Shown: in pieces, positions 23,401 to 36,976 of the stretch | Position numbering within the stretch: the first letter of the stretch is position 1 | How the letters are laid out: the number at the start of each line of letters is the position of its first letter | NCBI GenBank assembly: GCA_026874595.1 | Contig: CM049315.1 | Location: forward strand, 72,709,416 to 72,773,415 | DNA length: 64,000 nt | DNA from: Sipunculus nudus | Taxonomy: Eukaryota; Annelida; Sipuncula; Golfingiida; Sipunculidae | Direction of reading: 5' to 3' | Translations under genes and position numbers: made by a program | Notes under the pieces: generated by a model | Database searches by the model: none | Told to the model about the DNA's origin: nothing | What the model saw: the letters and a program-made list of their open reading frames with translations, nothing else

Positions 23401-24889
23401 GCTATGACGACTGAATGCCTGAGTGCCTCTTATTAATTTAATTATACAACCCATGGAGTATAAACAAAGTTTATATTTCATAAGTAACACTGCAGTTGGT
23501 CATCTATTTTGGCAAGTAGGTGTTCACCCATGCTCCACGTTGTGGTCCAGTTTAATATTTGACTGCGGCGACGAGGGTTTTTAATTTTTTTTTTATTTTT
23601 AGCCCAGTGTATTATAGGTCATCTTATCTAAAGCGGTGATCTTTTGTCCGTTTGTTCGTCCCGGTTGTCCGTCTGGCAAAAGAGTTGTTTTAGACCCGAA
23701 AGTTTGCAAACAATTAAATAGGGGCAAACCTGTTTTTATAATTATAATTTCTCCTTCGAGAAAATAAGCCAAAAGCTCCGTTTTTCTATGATAAATGACT
23801 GTTACATTTTAAGATGGCCTTATATCAAAACCACGTTTTATATCCTTTATATATATATATAAAGGTGTTTGCATATTATTTGTGTGTATATGTCGGGGTT
23901 TAGTTCAATATCCTTATTAATACCAACATATAATTACATGATAATATAAAGTTACAGATTTAAACATAATGAACTTGGTCAGACCACCAGTAAAGATATT
24001 AAGTGAAGTAATTAGCTTTATATTTAAGTTTATACCAGAAATAAGAACTGAATTACATGTATTAGGTTTCAGCTTAAACATAAAGCTTTGCCATATAATG
24101 TCACCCTATTTCAAAGCACTTTTCTTAAATACTTTCCTTTAATTTATAAGCACCCATATCGAGGTAAGGGGTTAACCCAAAACATTTGAAAAATATTACA
24201 ATTAATTTGACCTTTTGATTAAAATGTTGGAGAAATATTTAGAGTGACATTTGGGCAATTTTGATATTAATTATCATGGAATGAAGATGTAATGACTTTA
24301 GTTCTTAATACTGGATGTTGTAATATTTTTTAAAATAAAAATTGTCGAAATTGCAATCTGAAGGTAGAAAAGTCATGACTAAGAAGGGCCAGACACGGTG
24401 AGTGCATCTGCTTAAGTTATAACTGATCCGAACCATATAGCTTGTACTGTACTCCAGAATACATATTGTCAGGCTGCCGCTATTTAACTCCCGCCGCACC
24501 GCGCCTGAATAGCAAATGTAATTAGTCATGCAATATATAATAGCTTAATGTGCAAGGTCAAATAACATCGCCATTGGAGAAGCTTGGTTAGTCTCTTTAA
24601 TAGCGCACAGACAGCGCCAATGCGGCACACGCAAAACGAGTGAAAGGCAAGGGAATAAAAGTTTTTGAAATATTGAAGTTGTTTGGCCTGATATCCTAGC
24701 CGATCAACTATGCTTGCTTGGTACAAACGAGATATAGTTGATAACACGCAAGTGCTCTTGAATAAACTGCTCAGTCGCTCTCTGGGGGTATAGGGAGCCA
24801 AACGTTTTGGGAGTAGCTGTTATTTTCACACCTTTGCCGGGGCGACAAAATCATTTTTCGATTTTAAATTTTGGAAAAACGGCGTTCCA

Positions 24890-24930
<41 letters not shown>

Positions 24931-26245
24931 TATAAATATATATATATATATATCGTCCTTGACGAGGTAAAACCTACTATGTGCTTAGAGGGTACTTTTG
25001 AGTAAAAAGCATTTAAATGTTTAAATTTAAATATTTATGATTCATATTGTTTTCCTCGTGCTAGTTTGAGAGGACATATTGCACATTTAATTTAATTATA
25101 TTTTCGAGGCAAAGGAAAGGAAATTTATTGCAAATTTGGCCAGCAGCTGTGTATATATTGCACATAGAAATTATAACCTGTCGATAGATAGCACATAGTT
25201 GCAATTGCAACCTATATATTAGGGCTACTTTATTATACAAAACAAATTGATATATCCCCAAATATTATGGCAAAAGATGATAAACTAATTTACATGTATT
25301 ACACTTTATTGACTGAACGGAATGTCAATGGGTTTGATGACGTTTAACGAGAAATTATGGTTGAGTGTGCATGGGGTACTCATTTATCATAAATAAACCT
25401 TTTAATGCATATTTTGTATTACCACAGGTGCCACTAATCCTGCAATCAACGAGTAAAATACTTTTATTTATACGATTTTTGTTCCAAAATAACACCAATA
25501 TTACTTAACAACACAGATCAGACCTTACCAACATACAGAAAACAAACTCTCTTTAAATGGAATTAACTGTTTATTCGCTGTATGACTTATATGTAAATAA
25601 CTGCAAATAACATGACACGTGTGGACGAATGATGACTTATGATGTTAATTAAACCCAATATCTTTAAGACACCAACTTAAATGTGATAAAATGTAAAAAA
25701 ACTGCTGAATGTAGTCTTGGGCGTAATTACGAGAAACTGTAAACAAAGAAGTGTCTTCAAATTAATTTGTGGTTCGCAGTTCGTGTACTATGTTTTACAA
25801 CATTAAAGAAAGTAAACTAATGTTGACAGTAATAACTGACAGAGAAAAAATGTGACAGTTTTATTCAAACAAAGTTGATTGGGTCCTAAGTTAAAACTCT
25901 TTAACATAATTCTAATCTTTGTTAGTTCTGTCAAAAGTCTCTGTTACCCATGCATGGTCTTCAGTTTTGTTAGAAAGGCCACAGATGGGGTAAATTTGAC
26001 AAAGTCCAGATGTTTTTTTGCACCAGTGTTGCTGTTAAGCGTCAAACACTTCTTATGTGATCATTCAGGAAATATAAACGCATTTTTCATGCCTGTATAC
26101 TTCATAAATTTTAAAGGGATTTTAGCGAATTTACAAATACATAGCTTAAACTCTTGCAACAATGTTGTTAATTCCTGGATTGGAAAAGCAATGTCTTATA
26201 CTATATCCAACAAAAATAATTGAGAAATTTGATACTGTGCATAAT
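20401..26245. other. Intergenic or intronic DNA, no gene recognised
   Basis: AT-rich, with no supported coding region. It includes a diverged copy of the agctcagctgactg repeat family at about 23603-23680 and a (TA)n tract at 24893. Confidence 0.35.
24893..24953. repeat. (TA)n microsatellite
   Basis: TA tract with two aaatata interruptions. Confidence 0.95.
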
Positions 26246-26617
26246 TTAATCATTGAACAGATTATCATAAAATGAATGGTATTTCGAAGGGATTACACCC
26301 TTTAGCTGTTGAAGGTGATGAACCTTCTCCCTTTTTATTTTCAAATGCTGTTTATACAGAGCTCGGATTGAGACTGAGGAACTGTCTCTTGTTACTGAGG
26401 AGCGTTTTTGTGGCAGGTCTTCGTAATCCTGGGTATGTCGTAGTTTGTAAGCAGCATGGCCACTGGGTTTGCAGATCAAGGCACGTATGTCGGTGACAAA
26501 ACTGCCGCCAGCTTGGTTTCCAGGTTCTAATGCTCTTAGAGTTCGACTCAAGAGAATCTCTTTGTATAAAATTTGATCAAATGTCGTCGCATTGCATGGC
26601 TTCTGCGGTCTTGTCAT
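26246..26617 (-). CDS. Unrecognised coding fragment, possibly of a transposon
   Basis: A 123-codon frame with protein-like composition. It is rich in Lys/Gln/Arg and ends KREKVHHLQQLKGVIPSKYH and then SFYDNLFND before its stop. The ending resembles C-terminal ends I have seen in uncharacterised transposon proteins, but I cannot name the family. No clear splice partner or start is visible. A chance frame is possible, though frame length and composition make it better than most in this region. Confidence 0.35.
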   Translation of the reverse strand: MTRPQKPCNATTFDQILYKEILLSRTLRALEPGNQAGGSFVTDIRALICKPSGHAAYKLRHTQDYEDLPQKRSSVTRDSSSVSIRALYKQHLKIKREKVHHLQQLKGVIPSKYHSFYDNLFND

Positions 26618-27052
26618 CTTCAGTTGTGTAGTGTAGCCTGATGGTGCATAAATGGGAGGAACGAATACGTTCTCTAGAGAAGAATGACTAAGTCTGCCTC
26701 CATCATGGTGTAGTCCTTCTATATAGTTGTTCTATTGTGATACCATTCTAATGTATCATTATTTGAATGGTTTAGCGTAATATGACGATTCCATGTCACA
26801 GTTTAAAGCATGCAGAGAAATTTGTCAATGAACACACCCATTTTAAGTAAGGAACGAATTTTTTAGGTGTAAGTGGTGGACTTGTAAGTAGAGATCAAAT
26901 TAAATACATAAAGTACTTTATGCATATACGGAATGAATTAATGCAAAATCCAAAAGCAAGGATCTAGTACGTGTCCCGTTTTGGGGAAGCCCAATAAAAC
27001 AGGCTAATAGTTTCAGGGCATCATATTTGTTAACCCCCCCCCCCAAAAAAAA

Positions 27053-27757
27053 AACAGCTATATAGGCAATGTACTGGTTTTAAATAAACTAAGGGCATGC
27101 AATTTCATAAATGTTATTTGATTCTCATGGTTTATCGAGTGTTTCACTCTATTAATTCTTTCAACTAAATATTATTTGCGATAGCTAGTTATCTTCCCAT
27201 CGTTTCAATTGAATACTCGTTCGCGGCAGTTAATTGCCATATCAAAGCAAAAAGCCTGTCCACTGGTGTCTGGTACAAGAGTAAAAGTCGCAAGGAGATT
27301 CTGGAATACAGGAATAGTTCCTTTGAAGCATCTATATCATTGTCACATATAGGCCAGTCTACCTCTCACCTCCTTTGAATTTTCAGGAAAAAAACATGCT
27401 TTTAAGAAACAACAGCTATATAGGCAATGTACTTGTTTTAAATAAACTAAGGGCATGCAATTTCATAAATGTTATTTGATTCTCATGGTTTATCGAGTTT
27501 TTGACTTTATTAATTCTTTCAACTAAATATTCTTTGCGATAGCTAGTTATCTCCCCATCGTTTCAATTGAATACTCGTTCGCGGCAGTTAATTAACATAT
27601 CAAAGCAAAAAGCCTGTCCACTGGTGTCTGGTACAAGAGTAAAAGTCGCAAGGAGATTCTGGAATACAGGAAAAGTTCCTTTGAAGCATCTATATCATTG
27701 TCACATATAGGCCAGTCTACCTCTCACCTCCTTTGAATTTTCAGGAAAAAACATGCT
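27053..27757 (+). repeat. 358-bp tandem duplication, two copies
   Basis: Copy 1 starts at 27053 and copy 2 at 27411, both with aacagctatataggcaatgt. They stay nearly identical to tttgaattttcaggaaaaaa and the acatgct that follows it. A few substitutions (gtgtttcactct versus gtttttgacttt) separate them. A poly-C/poly-A run precedes copy 1. A recent local duplication of noncoding DNA. Confidence 0.9.
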
Positions 27758-28179
27758 CTAAAGACTTGCTTGATAAAGGAAAATCAGGTTGACAAAACCA
27801 GGAACTCAAGGGTGGCTATGCCTGAGCTTCAAACGTTGATGAACAACATATGGACAGGCTGCTTTAATGGCAAGTGGTATTTAAGAGCCAAAACAAATTC
27901 TTTGATGAAAACAAAAAGCAGCAGGGAACAGAGTCAACTTTGAAGGAAGAAAATGTGTTCAGCCCGAAGTAAAGGATTTAGTCAATTATTTTCGGCGAAT
28001 ACGTTGAATACTTTGTGTTCTTTGGGAAGGTACGGCTTCATTAACAAAGTTGTATTCCACCGGTCTCTGTTTAACTTCTTGGTCCAAGCGTTATGATTTG
28101 TGCCCTTCAAACTTTCGCAGTATTGAAATAATGTTTTATCCTATAGATCATGAAATAAAGATTTGATTTGAGCCATATC

Positions 28180-28248
28180 AACAGACAGACGGACGACGCA
28201 CAAAGGGTGATCGCTCTAGATCAGATGACTTATAGAGCCAGTTGAGCT
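28180..28248 (-). repeat. Dispersed repeat copy (agctcagctgactg family), inverted
   Basis: Reverse-complement copy of the elements at 1088 and 1962: cagacagacggacg, caaagggtgatcgctct and gccagttgagct in mirror order. Confidence 0.5.
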
Positions 28249-29188
28249 GATAAAACGATAAGCATGGCAGTGCAAATAGACCCAACACAAGGGATAATAA
28301 AAATAAAACACTAATAAAAATTATTAAATTATTAAATATCTACTGTAATCTTAATTATCTGCATGATGATAATCATATAACTGGCTATATTTTAACAATT
28401 TCTGTGGAATTAATTAATCTAAATAAAGAAAACAAACGAAACGGTTTAATTTGCTTAGAATTGGCTACTGTAATTTTCTTGAATTGAAAGAAAAGAACGC
28501 GGAACGTGGATATGAAGATCCAAGATCAAGAAACTAACGTATATACAACCTGGTACGCTCTTCAGATTCAGCAAATAATTACCTTTTATTTATCCCACTG
28601 GATATGGCTTTTCTTCGGTCATAATTTAAATGAAGATGGAGAAGAAACTTTATTTGGCAAAAAGTGAACGTATTCCTACGCGCACATCACCAGACTGTAG
28701 TCGAAGAGGTACCTGGCGTCAGTTATGAGTTCACAAAAAATATCGAAGTCAAATCTAGCTGTCTTTTTTACCAATATCAGTCTCTCGACCTGGCAGAGTG
28801 GCCGGTAATGACCAGGTAGATATAGCAGAAATATATTCAGAGCTTTAAAAAAAATTCAACACCCGTTATCCCGACAAATCTCGAAAATACAAAGGTTTCT
28901 AGAAATATCTGGTATGAGTCATATTGTGCAGTGCAATATCTACTATGTGCAGCTCTATACACATTGATGGTGAAACTTTTACATATAATACCTGCTATGT
29001 GCCATATAGGAGGTATTCACTACCATTGCTACATAAAGCAGTTATTTTTAATTGAAAATTACTGGGATCATGTATATGTTAGACACTAGGTGGCACCACT
29101 GTTGTGTCCCTGACATCTCTTGTAAAAAATCTGAGCAAATCTCAATTTGAATTAAATTTGCACTTTGGAGGTATTACCCCGGCATGGA

Positions 29189-29261
<73 letters not shown>

Positions 29262-29511
29262 AAGTCGGCTGCTATTTAAACTCTAAAGATTACTCTTTTC
29301 AAAAGGAATGTATGAAATAATTGTATACCAATAATCTTGTTCGTGCGAAATAAATAAAAACCAGCATTTAACATTTTATCATTGTTTTGTCTTGTTTCTG
29401 TCCAGTGTTTCTTTTTTTCATTCTTGTATTAGTAGGACTTATAATGTCTAATAAATAAATACTAATAAATAGGACTAATAAACGGACAAAGTTCATATTA
29501 CCAAAAAATAA
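28249..29511. other. No gene seen
   Basis: AT-rich DNA with a (TA)n tract at about 29190-29259. No supported gene. Confidence 0.4.
29190..29259. repeat. (TA)n microsatellite
   Basis: TA tract with a single catata interruption. Confidence 0.95.
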
Positions 29512-30775
29512 ACAAGATGACCAGAGGTCACGCGCTTGCCGGAAATGGAAATGATACAGACAGAGAGTGCATGTAGAAACAGTCATATGAATGAACAACA
29601 TTGTGGGGGCAGCAGAAACGGATAATATGTTTATTTATGCATGCTGACCTTTAACAGCTGCATATCTTTCTAGTGTAAAAGGGACCAAGTTCAAAATTTT
29701 TTTCATGAAAGCCCGTTAATCTCGTTTGACAAGAAGCAGTGAGACGTTTTTAGGTTTGTCATGTCAAGCTGGCCAAATGATATGAAATGCCGAAAACTAG
29801 ACCTGTCTAGCTATAAAAGCCGCTGAGTTATAAGCATTTGCATGAAATCTCGTGTTTTCTCGTTTGACGGGAAATGGTGCGAGCTTTGGCGAGAGTTTTG
29901 TCATGTCAGGTTTGTCAAATATTACAAAATGCCGGAAACTAGACCTGTCTAGCTGCAAAAGTCGCCGTGTTATCAGCATTTACGTGAAATCATGTTTTTT
30001 TCTCGCTTGACGAGATATAGTACGAGATTTGGCAAGACGAGCAGTTTTATTATGTCAAGACGGCCAAACGTTACGAAATGGCGAAAACTAGAGCCGTCTA
30101 GCTGTAAAAGTCGCCGAGTTATAAGCATTTCCGTGTACTCTCGTGTTTTCTCGTTTGACCAGATATGGTGCAGGATTTGGCCAGTCTTGTAGGATTGTCA
30201 TATCAAACTCTCTAAATGTTATGAAATGGCGAAAACTACATCTGTCTAGCTGTAAAAGTCGCCGAGTTATTAGCATTTCTGTGAAATCTCCTTTTTTATC
30301 GTTTGACGAGATATGGTGCGAGATTTGGCCAGTCTTGCAGGTTTGTCATGTCAAGCCGTCCAAATGTTAATGAATGCCAAAAACTAGACCTGTCTAGCCG
30401 TGAAAGTCGCCGACTTATATGCATTTCTGTGAAAATTTTTCCACATTTGACCAGATATAGTGCGAGATTTCGCCAAGTATCGCAGTTTTACTATGTCAAG
30501 TTGGCCAAATGTTGCCAAATGCCAAAAACTAGACCTGAGTAGCTGTAAAAGTCGCCTAGTTATAAGCATTTCTATGATATCTCGTTTTTTTTCTCGCTTG
30601 ACGAGATATGGTGCGAGATTTGGCCTGATTTCTTTTCTGACGAATCAACCTGGTCAAATGTTATGAAATGCCGAAAACTAGACCTGTGTAGCTGTAAAAG
30701 TCGCCGAGTTATAAGCATTTCCGTGAAATCTCGTTTTTTCTCGTTTGACGATAAACCGAGCGAAATTTGACGAGA
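29512..30775 (+). repeat. ~147-bp satellite array, first copy (about 7 units)
   Basis: Units are marked by a tagctgtaaaagtcgccgag-type box near 29809, 29949, 30098, 30247, 30395, 30540 and 30688, so the period is 140-149 bp. Each unit contains aaatctcg, tctcgtttgacgaga and cgagattt, a nested inverted repeat. The block is preceded by a unique-looking 250-bp head (gcttgccggaaatgg to ttaacagctgcat) also present at 45834. Because the period is near a multiple of three, long minus-strand frames arise; I regard them as non-genic. Confidence 0.9.
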
Positions 30776-31500
30776 CTTGCAATTGAATGACGTAGAACCA
30801 AGGGAAAGCAGCCTTATGCAAAAAACTAGACCCTTGAAACATAAATATTAACCGAGATGGAAACCAAAAACTGCATATTTTCAGATCGTCAAGCTTAACA
30901 CACAAATTTGGTAACCATGGTAACGGCAGCACAAAGCTACATGTGCGGAAGAATAAGCCAATGTTCCTAGTTTAAGATACAACGATAAAAATTGTGCCAT
31001 GTTAAAATTATTTTAGATTATGCAGAAAAATGATATGTTACAGTGTTTCAGGTACCACGCCCCCTGGTGGCTATTTCCAAAAAATGAAAAACAGATTTCG
31101 AGATAATTATAAATAACACAAAATATATCAATTTCAAAGCCATTGTTAAAAAAATGCAACCTGTAGGTCATATTTAATGAAATCTCGAAGACTCTCGTTT
31201 GACGAGAAATGGTGCGAGATTTGGCGAGATTTTCAGTTTTATCATGTCAAGCTGCCTATAAGGTACATAATGACCAAAACCAGACGTCTGTAGCTTAAAA
31301 ATTGACAAAGTTACAAAAAATGGTCGTGTTATTTCCAATTTCCATGATTTTTGCCCAAAAAATGTAACCATGGTAACGGCAAATTTAAGTAAGCTACATA
31401 TCAAAAGAAAGGCCAGGTGATGACGAAAAAAATGAGCTATTGCAGAAGTGGATAAGCCTATTTATAGCGAAGTTATAGTGCAAAAACCGTTAACCATAAC
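30776..31500 (+). repeat. Diverged flank of the satellite array with a CTCF-like site
   Basis: Degenerate units and a segment containing accatggtaacggcagcac and, at 31056-31070, cacgccccctggtgg. Paralogous segments are at about 36090-36480 and 44870-45200, which gives three related copies. Confidence 0.7.
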
Positions 31501-31929
31501 TGTCGTGACCTTGACGCTTGACCTCGGAGCAATGTTGACCAATAACAATAGGGCACCTAGAAATTGGTTTGTCAATCAAGCCTGTAAGTTTCAAGTTGAT
31601 TGATGCAAAAGTGTGGCCTGGAGAGTCGTGACAAACAAACTAGACGACCAAAAGTCGAACGCTTGCCGGAAATCAGAAGTGAAACACAGACGGACAGACA
31701 GAACATATTGTCGGTTTTCTATTAATGGAATGACTCTCAGGGACATTGCTGAGAATATGTGGCCTGTAAAATGACATATGAGACAAAAGAACAGGCAAGA
31801 AGACAAGGCTGACAACAAACGACGAACAGACAGACATACTGACTTTGTGAGACAAGATTGACACCAGATGACTTAACCTAGTTATGGAGAAGATTCAAAG
31901 GAAGAAAATGAGTTATAATTTATGTAATT

Positions 31930-33450
31930 TAGATTTTTAGTTTCGGAGGTATGGCGAATTAATGATATACTTGGGAGGCTCGACTGTAGCGCCCTCTGGC
32001 GGACATATTCCGAAGACGACAAATGCGTTTCGTATTATTAGTGTATGACATGAGATGTCCAAGTTTCAAAAGGATTCCGTCAAAGCTGTGGCCTGTAGAA
32101 TGCTATATGTAAGGCGTAAGAACCAGCAAGCAGGCGACTTTGAGGATCACGGACAAACAGATGAACACACTGACAAAGTGACAGAAGATTGAAACCATAT
32201 GTCTAATCAGGTTGTGGTGAAGACTCAAAGGAAGAAAATAAGCTATAGTTTATGTATCTGTGGCTTTGGGTGTAGAGATATGGCCAATACAATGGTATGT
32301 GTGTGAGGGTCGTGTGCAGCGCCCACTAGTGGCCATATCCCGATAATGAAAAATGTATTTCTAGATATTAGTGTAAGACATAAGATGTTATAGTTTCAAA
32401 AGGATTCCGTCAAAACTGTGGCCTATAGAATGCTATATGTGAGACGCAAGAACCCGCAAGCAGGCGAATTTAAGGACAACTGACAAACAGACAGACACAC
32501 TGACAAAGTGACTCAAGATTGAGTCCAGATGATTATTCCAGGTTATGGAGAAGACTCAAAGGAAGAAAAAAGCTACAGTTTATGTAACTGAGGTTTATAG
32601 TTTTGGAGATTTTGCCAAAGCATGATATGTTGGGAGAGGTTCGAGTTCAGCGCCCCCTAGCGGCCATATCCGGAAAACGAAACATTGGTTTTAAGATATT
32701 AGTGTAAGACTTAAGATGTAATAATTTCAAAAGGATTCTTTCAAACTGCGGCCTGTAGAATGCTATATGAGAGACCCAAGAGCAAGCAGGCGAATTTGAG
32801 GACAACTGACAAACAGACAGACACACTGACAAAGTGACATAAGATTGAGACCAGATGACATTACTAGATCATGGAGAAGACTAAGGGAAAGAAAATAAGC
32901 CATAGTTTCTGTAATTGAGGCTTTGGGTTTTAGAGATATGGTCAATATAATGATATGTGAGTGAGGGTCATATGCAGCGCCACCCAGCGGCCATATCCGG
33001 AAAATGAAAAATATGTTTTGAGATATTTCTGTAAAACATAATATGCATCAGTTTTCAAATGCTTCTTTAAAAAACTGTGGCCTGTAGAATGCTATTGTGA
33101 GCCGCAAGAACCAGCAAGCAGGCGAATTTCAGGACAACTGAAAAAACAGCCAGACACACTGACAAAGTGACACAAGATTGAGACCAGATGACATTATTAG
33201 TTTATGGAGAAGACTCAGAGGAAAAAAAAAATAAGCTATAGTTTATGTAATTGAGGCTTTGGGTTTTAGAGATATGGCCAATGTATTGATATATGTGTGA
33301 GGGTCGTGTGCAGCGCCCCCTGGCAGCCATATTCAAAAATTGAAAAAAAAAATTTCGAGATACTAGTGTAGGACTTATGATATGTCAGTTTCAAAAAGAT
33401 TCCTGAAATAATGTGGCCTTTGGCGCAAGATGAATGAAATCTCGAAAATT
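31930..33450 (+). repeat. ~330-bp tandem units, array 1
   Basis: Five units, marked by the agcgcc(c/a) sites at 31987, 32317, 32648, 32975 and 33311 (spacings 330, 331, 327 and 336). Each unit holds, in order, the CTCF-like site, a tttcgagatattagtgta box, ctgtggcctgtagaatgct, a gacaactgacaaacagacag run and ggagatatggcca. Confidence 0.85.
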
Positions 33451-34039
33451 CTCTATTCACGAGATATTTTACGAGATACTGCAAAACTTGTAATAAAATC
33501 TTGTAGTACTAGTTGAATGCTACCTGATGCAAGAAACTAGGTCTCTCTAGCTTTAAAACTGACAAAGTTAGAAAAATAAGACCCCTTAATTTCGAATATC
33601 ATGATTTTCCCCCTAAATTTGTAACCATGGTTACGGCAAATTTGAGTCAGCTACACACCAGATGACAGGCCTTGGAATGACGATTAAAATGAGCTATTGT
33701 TGAAGTAGATATGACTAATAGTCACAAAGATATGAAGAAAAAACCATTTTGAGAAGTTTTGATGACCTTGACCTTGACCTTTAACTTCTTTTGACCAAAA
33801 ACAATAGGGCACCTAGAATTTTGTTTGTCCATCTTTCCTGAAAGTTTCAAGGTGATTGTGGCGAAACTGTGGCCAGGAGAGTGATGACAAACAAACAGAC
33901 AGACAGACAGACAAACAGACTAGACGACCAGAGGTCGAACGCTTGCCGGAAATGGCCGGTAATAAGACAGCGAAACAGACAGACAGTTACTAGGCAGACA
34001 GACAGGGAACGTATAACACTGTCTATAGTTTTGGAGATA

Positions 34040-35310
34040 TGGCACAATGATGATTGCTGCAGCGCCATCTGGCGACTATTTCTAAAAGGACAAAAAATAA
34101 GTTTCGAGATATTTTATTTTTGTTATTATATATATTTGATGTATAATTAAAATTTAACCCCCGCAGAATACGACAGAGTCCCCACGAGGTTAAATGCATT
34201 AAATCTAGTTCCGGAAATGGCCGGAAATAAGACAGCAAAACAGACGGACAGTTACTAGGCAGACAGACAGGGAACGTTTGGATCTGATCAAATGAACAAC
34301 CGCTATCATGGTCAAAATGGAAGCACATTTTTATGTGATTTCGCTGATTTTCAATAGCCACAAATGAGTAGACAGACAGACGGAAAATAACTCCATGTGT
34401 AGGCAATGTACTCCTGTCATGGAGAATGGAAAGCATAAATAAAATAAGCGTCAGTCAATTAGAATAAATCTTCATATTTTGAATTTCAGGAAAAAGAAGA
34501 ATTTAATTGTAACCTATATTAGGCCCCCATGGTAACGGAAGAATATGACAGAGTCTTCACGAGGATAAACCCATTAAATCTAGTTTCAGATACTCGATCA
34601 ATGTTGTGACATTATCTATAGTTTTATAGATATGGCAAAATAATATTTTATTTTTTTATAATAAATATTTGATGTATAATTAAATTTAAACTTCTGCTGA
34701 ATATGACAATGTCCCCACGAGGAAAACGCATTAAATCTAGGTTCAGAAGCTGCAATCAATGTTGTGACACCGTCAATAGTTTTGGAGATATGGCACAATA
34801 ATGATTACTGCAGCGCCATCTGAAAGAAAAAAAATAGTTTCGAGATATTTTATTTTTAATAATATATATTTTATGTATAATTAAAATTTAACCCCCGCGG
34901 AATACGACAGAGTCCCCACGAGGTTAAACGCTTTAAAATTAGTTTCAGAAGCTGCAATCAATGTTGTGACACTGTCTATAGTTTTGGAGATATGGCACAA
35001 AAATGATTGCTGCAGCGCCATCTGAAAGGAAAAAAAATAGATTCGCGATATTTCAATTTTTTTTATATATATTTTATGCATAAATAAAATTTAACCCCCA
35101 CAGAATACGACAGAGTCCCCACGAGGTTAAACGCATTAAATATAGTTTCAGAAGCTGCAATCAATGTTGTGACACTGTCTATAGTTTTGGAGATATGGCA
35201 CAATAATGATTGCTGCAGCGCCATCTGGGGGCTATTTTCTTAAAGAAAAAAAATAAGTTTCCAGATATTTTATTTTAATATATATATTTGATGTATAATT
35301 AAAATTTTAC
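34040..35310 (+). repeat. ~203-bp tandem units
   Basis: Units are marked by gcagcgccatctg at 34060, 34811, 35013 and 35216 (last spacings 202 and 203 bp). Each has gtttcgagatattttattt, aatttaacccc, gaatacgacagagtcccc, acgaggttaaacgc, tcaatgttgtgacac and tagttttggagatatggcac. The 34060-34811 gap holds extra, more diverged copies and a GACA-bearing insertion. Confidence 0.85.
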
Positions 35311-36820
35311 TCCTGCCCCCAACTGCTAAACCAGGGATCAGCCCATATTTTGACACACCCAACTACAAAATCGGGGATCCGTCCCTGGTTTCAAAGATTT
35401 GCCAGTGGTTCCTGGCAACACAAGTGGCCGCACAAGGGGACACAATAAAAATCACAGGTGTGTTCCCTCCACATTTAGCGGCTTTTGTCCTCTATTCAAT
35501 GCTGCTTTGTGAGATTCATGCATGACCGCGCACGCCAACATGCAACTGTAATAGCCTTGCCGGCACTTACCGGTCAACCCTGAAGCCACTTGTGCTCACG
35601 GCAATTGGATGTATTTTCATCATTTGATGAAAAACGAGGCCAGATTTGACGAGAATTGCAATAAAATCACATGATGTGAATGAGAGTGTCAGACGCTGTC
35701 AAATGCTGAAAACTATATGTCTGTAGGGTATAAAATGACAGCATAATAGGCATTTGTTTAAATGGTCCATTGTTCTCGTTTGACGACAAATGGTGCGAGA
35801 TATAACGAGATATTCACTTATATCACTTAACAAAAAAATGAAATCTCTAGCATAAAATTGAAAGAGATATAGACATTTGTTGAATATTTTGTTCAAAATA
35901 TCGAATATTCTCGTTGGGCGGGAGATGATGCGAGATTTGGCGAGATTTGCAGTTTTATCATGTTAAGCTTCCGAAAGGCTACCAGAGGCTGAAACCGTAT
36001 ACTCTTTAACCTAAAACGTGATCGAGTATCAGCATTTCTGCGAAATCTCGTAATTTCTCGTTTGACGAAAAAACAGATCGAGATTCTACGAGACTTCCAA
36101 TTGACTGGATTAGAGCCAAAGGAATGCTACCTCATGCAGAAAACTAGACCCTTGTAGTATAAATATCAACAGTGATAGAAGCAAAAAACTTCTTATTTTC
36201 AGATTGCCAAGTTTTACCCCTAAATTTGGTTACCATGGTAACAGCAGCGCAAAACTACATGTACGCAGGAATAAGCCAACGATCCTAGTTTCAGATAAGA
36301 CAGTAAACATTGTGCCACGTTTAATATTTTTTTAGATATTGCAGAAAAATGGTAAGTTGCAGTGTTTCCAGTAGCACGCCCCCTGGTGGCTAATTTAAAA
36401 AAATGAAAAAAACAAGTTCGAGATAATGCAGAACAACAGAAAATATGTCACTTTTAGAACCTTAGCTGTAAAACTGCCACCTCTAAATCGTTTTTAATGA
36501 AATCTCGAAAAGTCTCATTTGACGATAAATGGCACGAGATTTTGCGAGACTTGCATTAATTTCACACAGAGCATATTAAATGCTACGCATTGCAAAAAAC
36601 TAGAGCTCTCTAACTTAAAAAAATGAGAAATTTGGAGGGAAATTTTCGAATTTTCTGATTTCCCCCCAAAAATACTTTACGATGGTAACTATTGACCGGA
36701 AAAATTTGCTAGCACTTGGAAAGCTAACATAAAGAGGAATAAAATGAGCTACAGATTATGCGGCTACGATTATTATTGACGAAGATATGAAGAAAATAAA
36801 GATTTTAGGTTTTTTGGTGA
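35311..36820 (+). repeat. Diverged mosaic segment with hairpin boxes and a CTCF-like site
   Basis: It contains further degenerate tctcgtttgacga boxes (about 35775, 35905, 36055, 36515), the CTCF-like site at 36375 and a segment parallel to 30776-31400. A stretch ttgacacacccaactacaaa at about 35350 recurs at about 43995. Same layout as 43990-45580. Confidence 0.7.
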
Positions 36821-36976
36821 CCCTGACCTTTGACCGTTCATGACCAAAAACAATAGGCTCCGAGGAGAACAGATCTTACACCTTACCTATAAGTTTCATT
36901 ACGATTCGTGCAAAATTGTGGCCTGTAGAGCACCGACAAACAAACAGACAGACAAACAAACAAACTAGACGACCAG

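Noticed and set aside
29797-30276. Repeated minus-strand ORFs starting MLITRRLLQLDR in both satellite arrays
   Set aside because: They arise because the unit length is near a multiple of three. Units of 140, 148 or 149 bp break the frame, and open frames exist on the opposite strand too.
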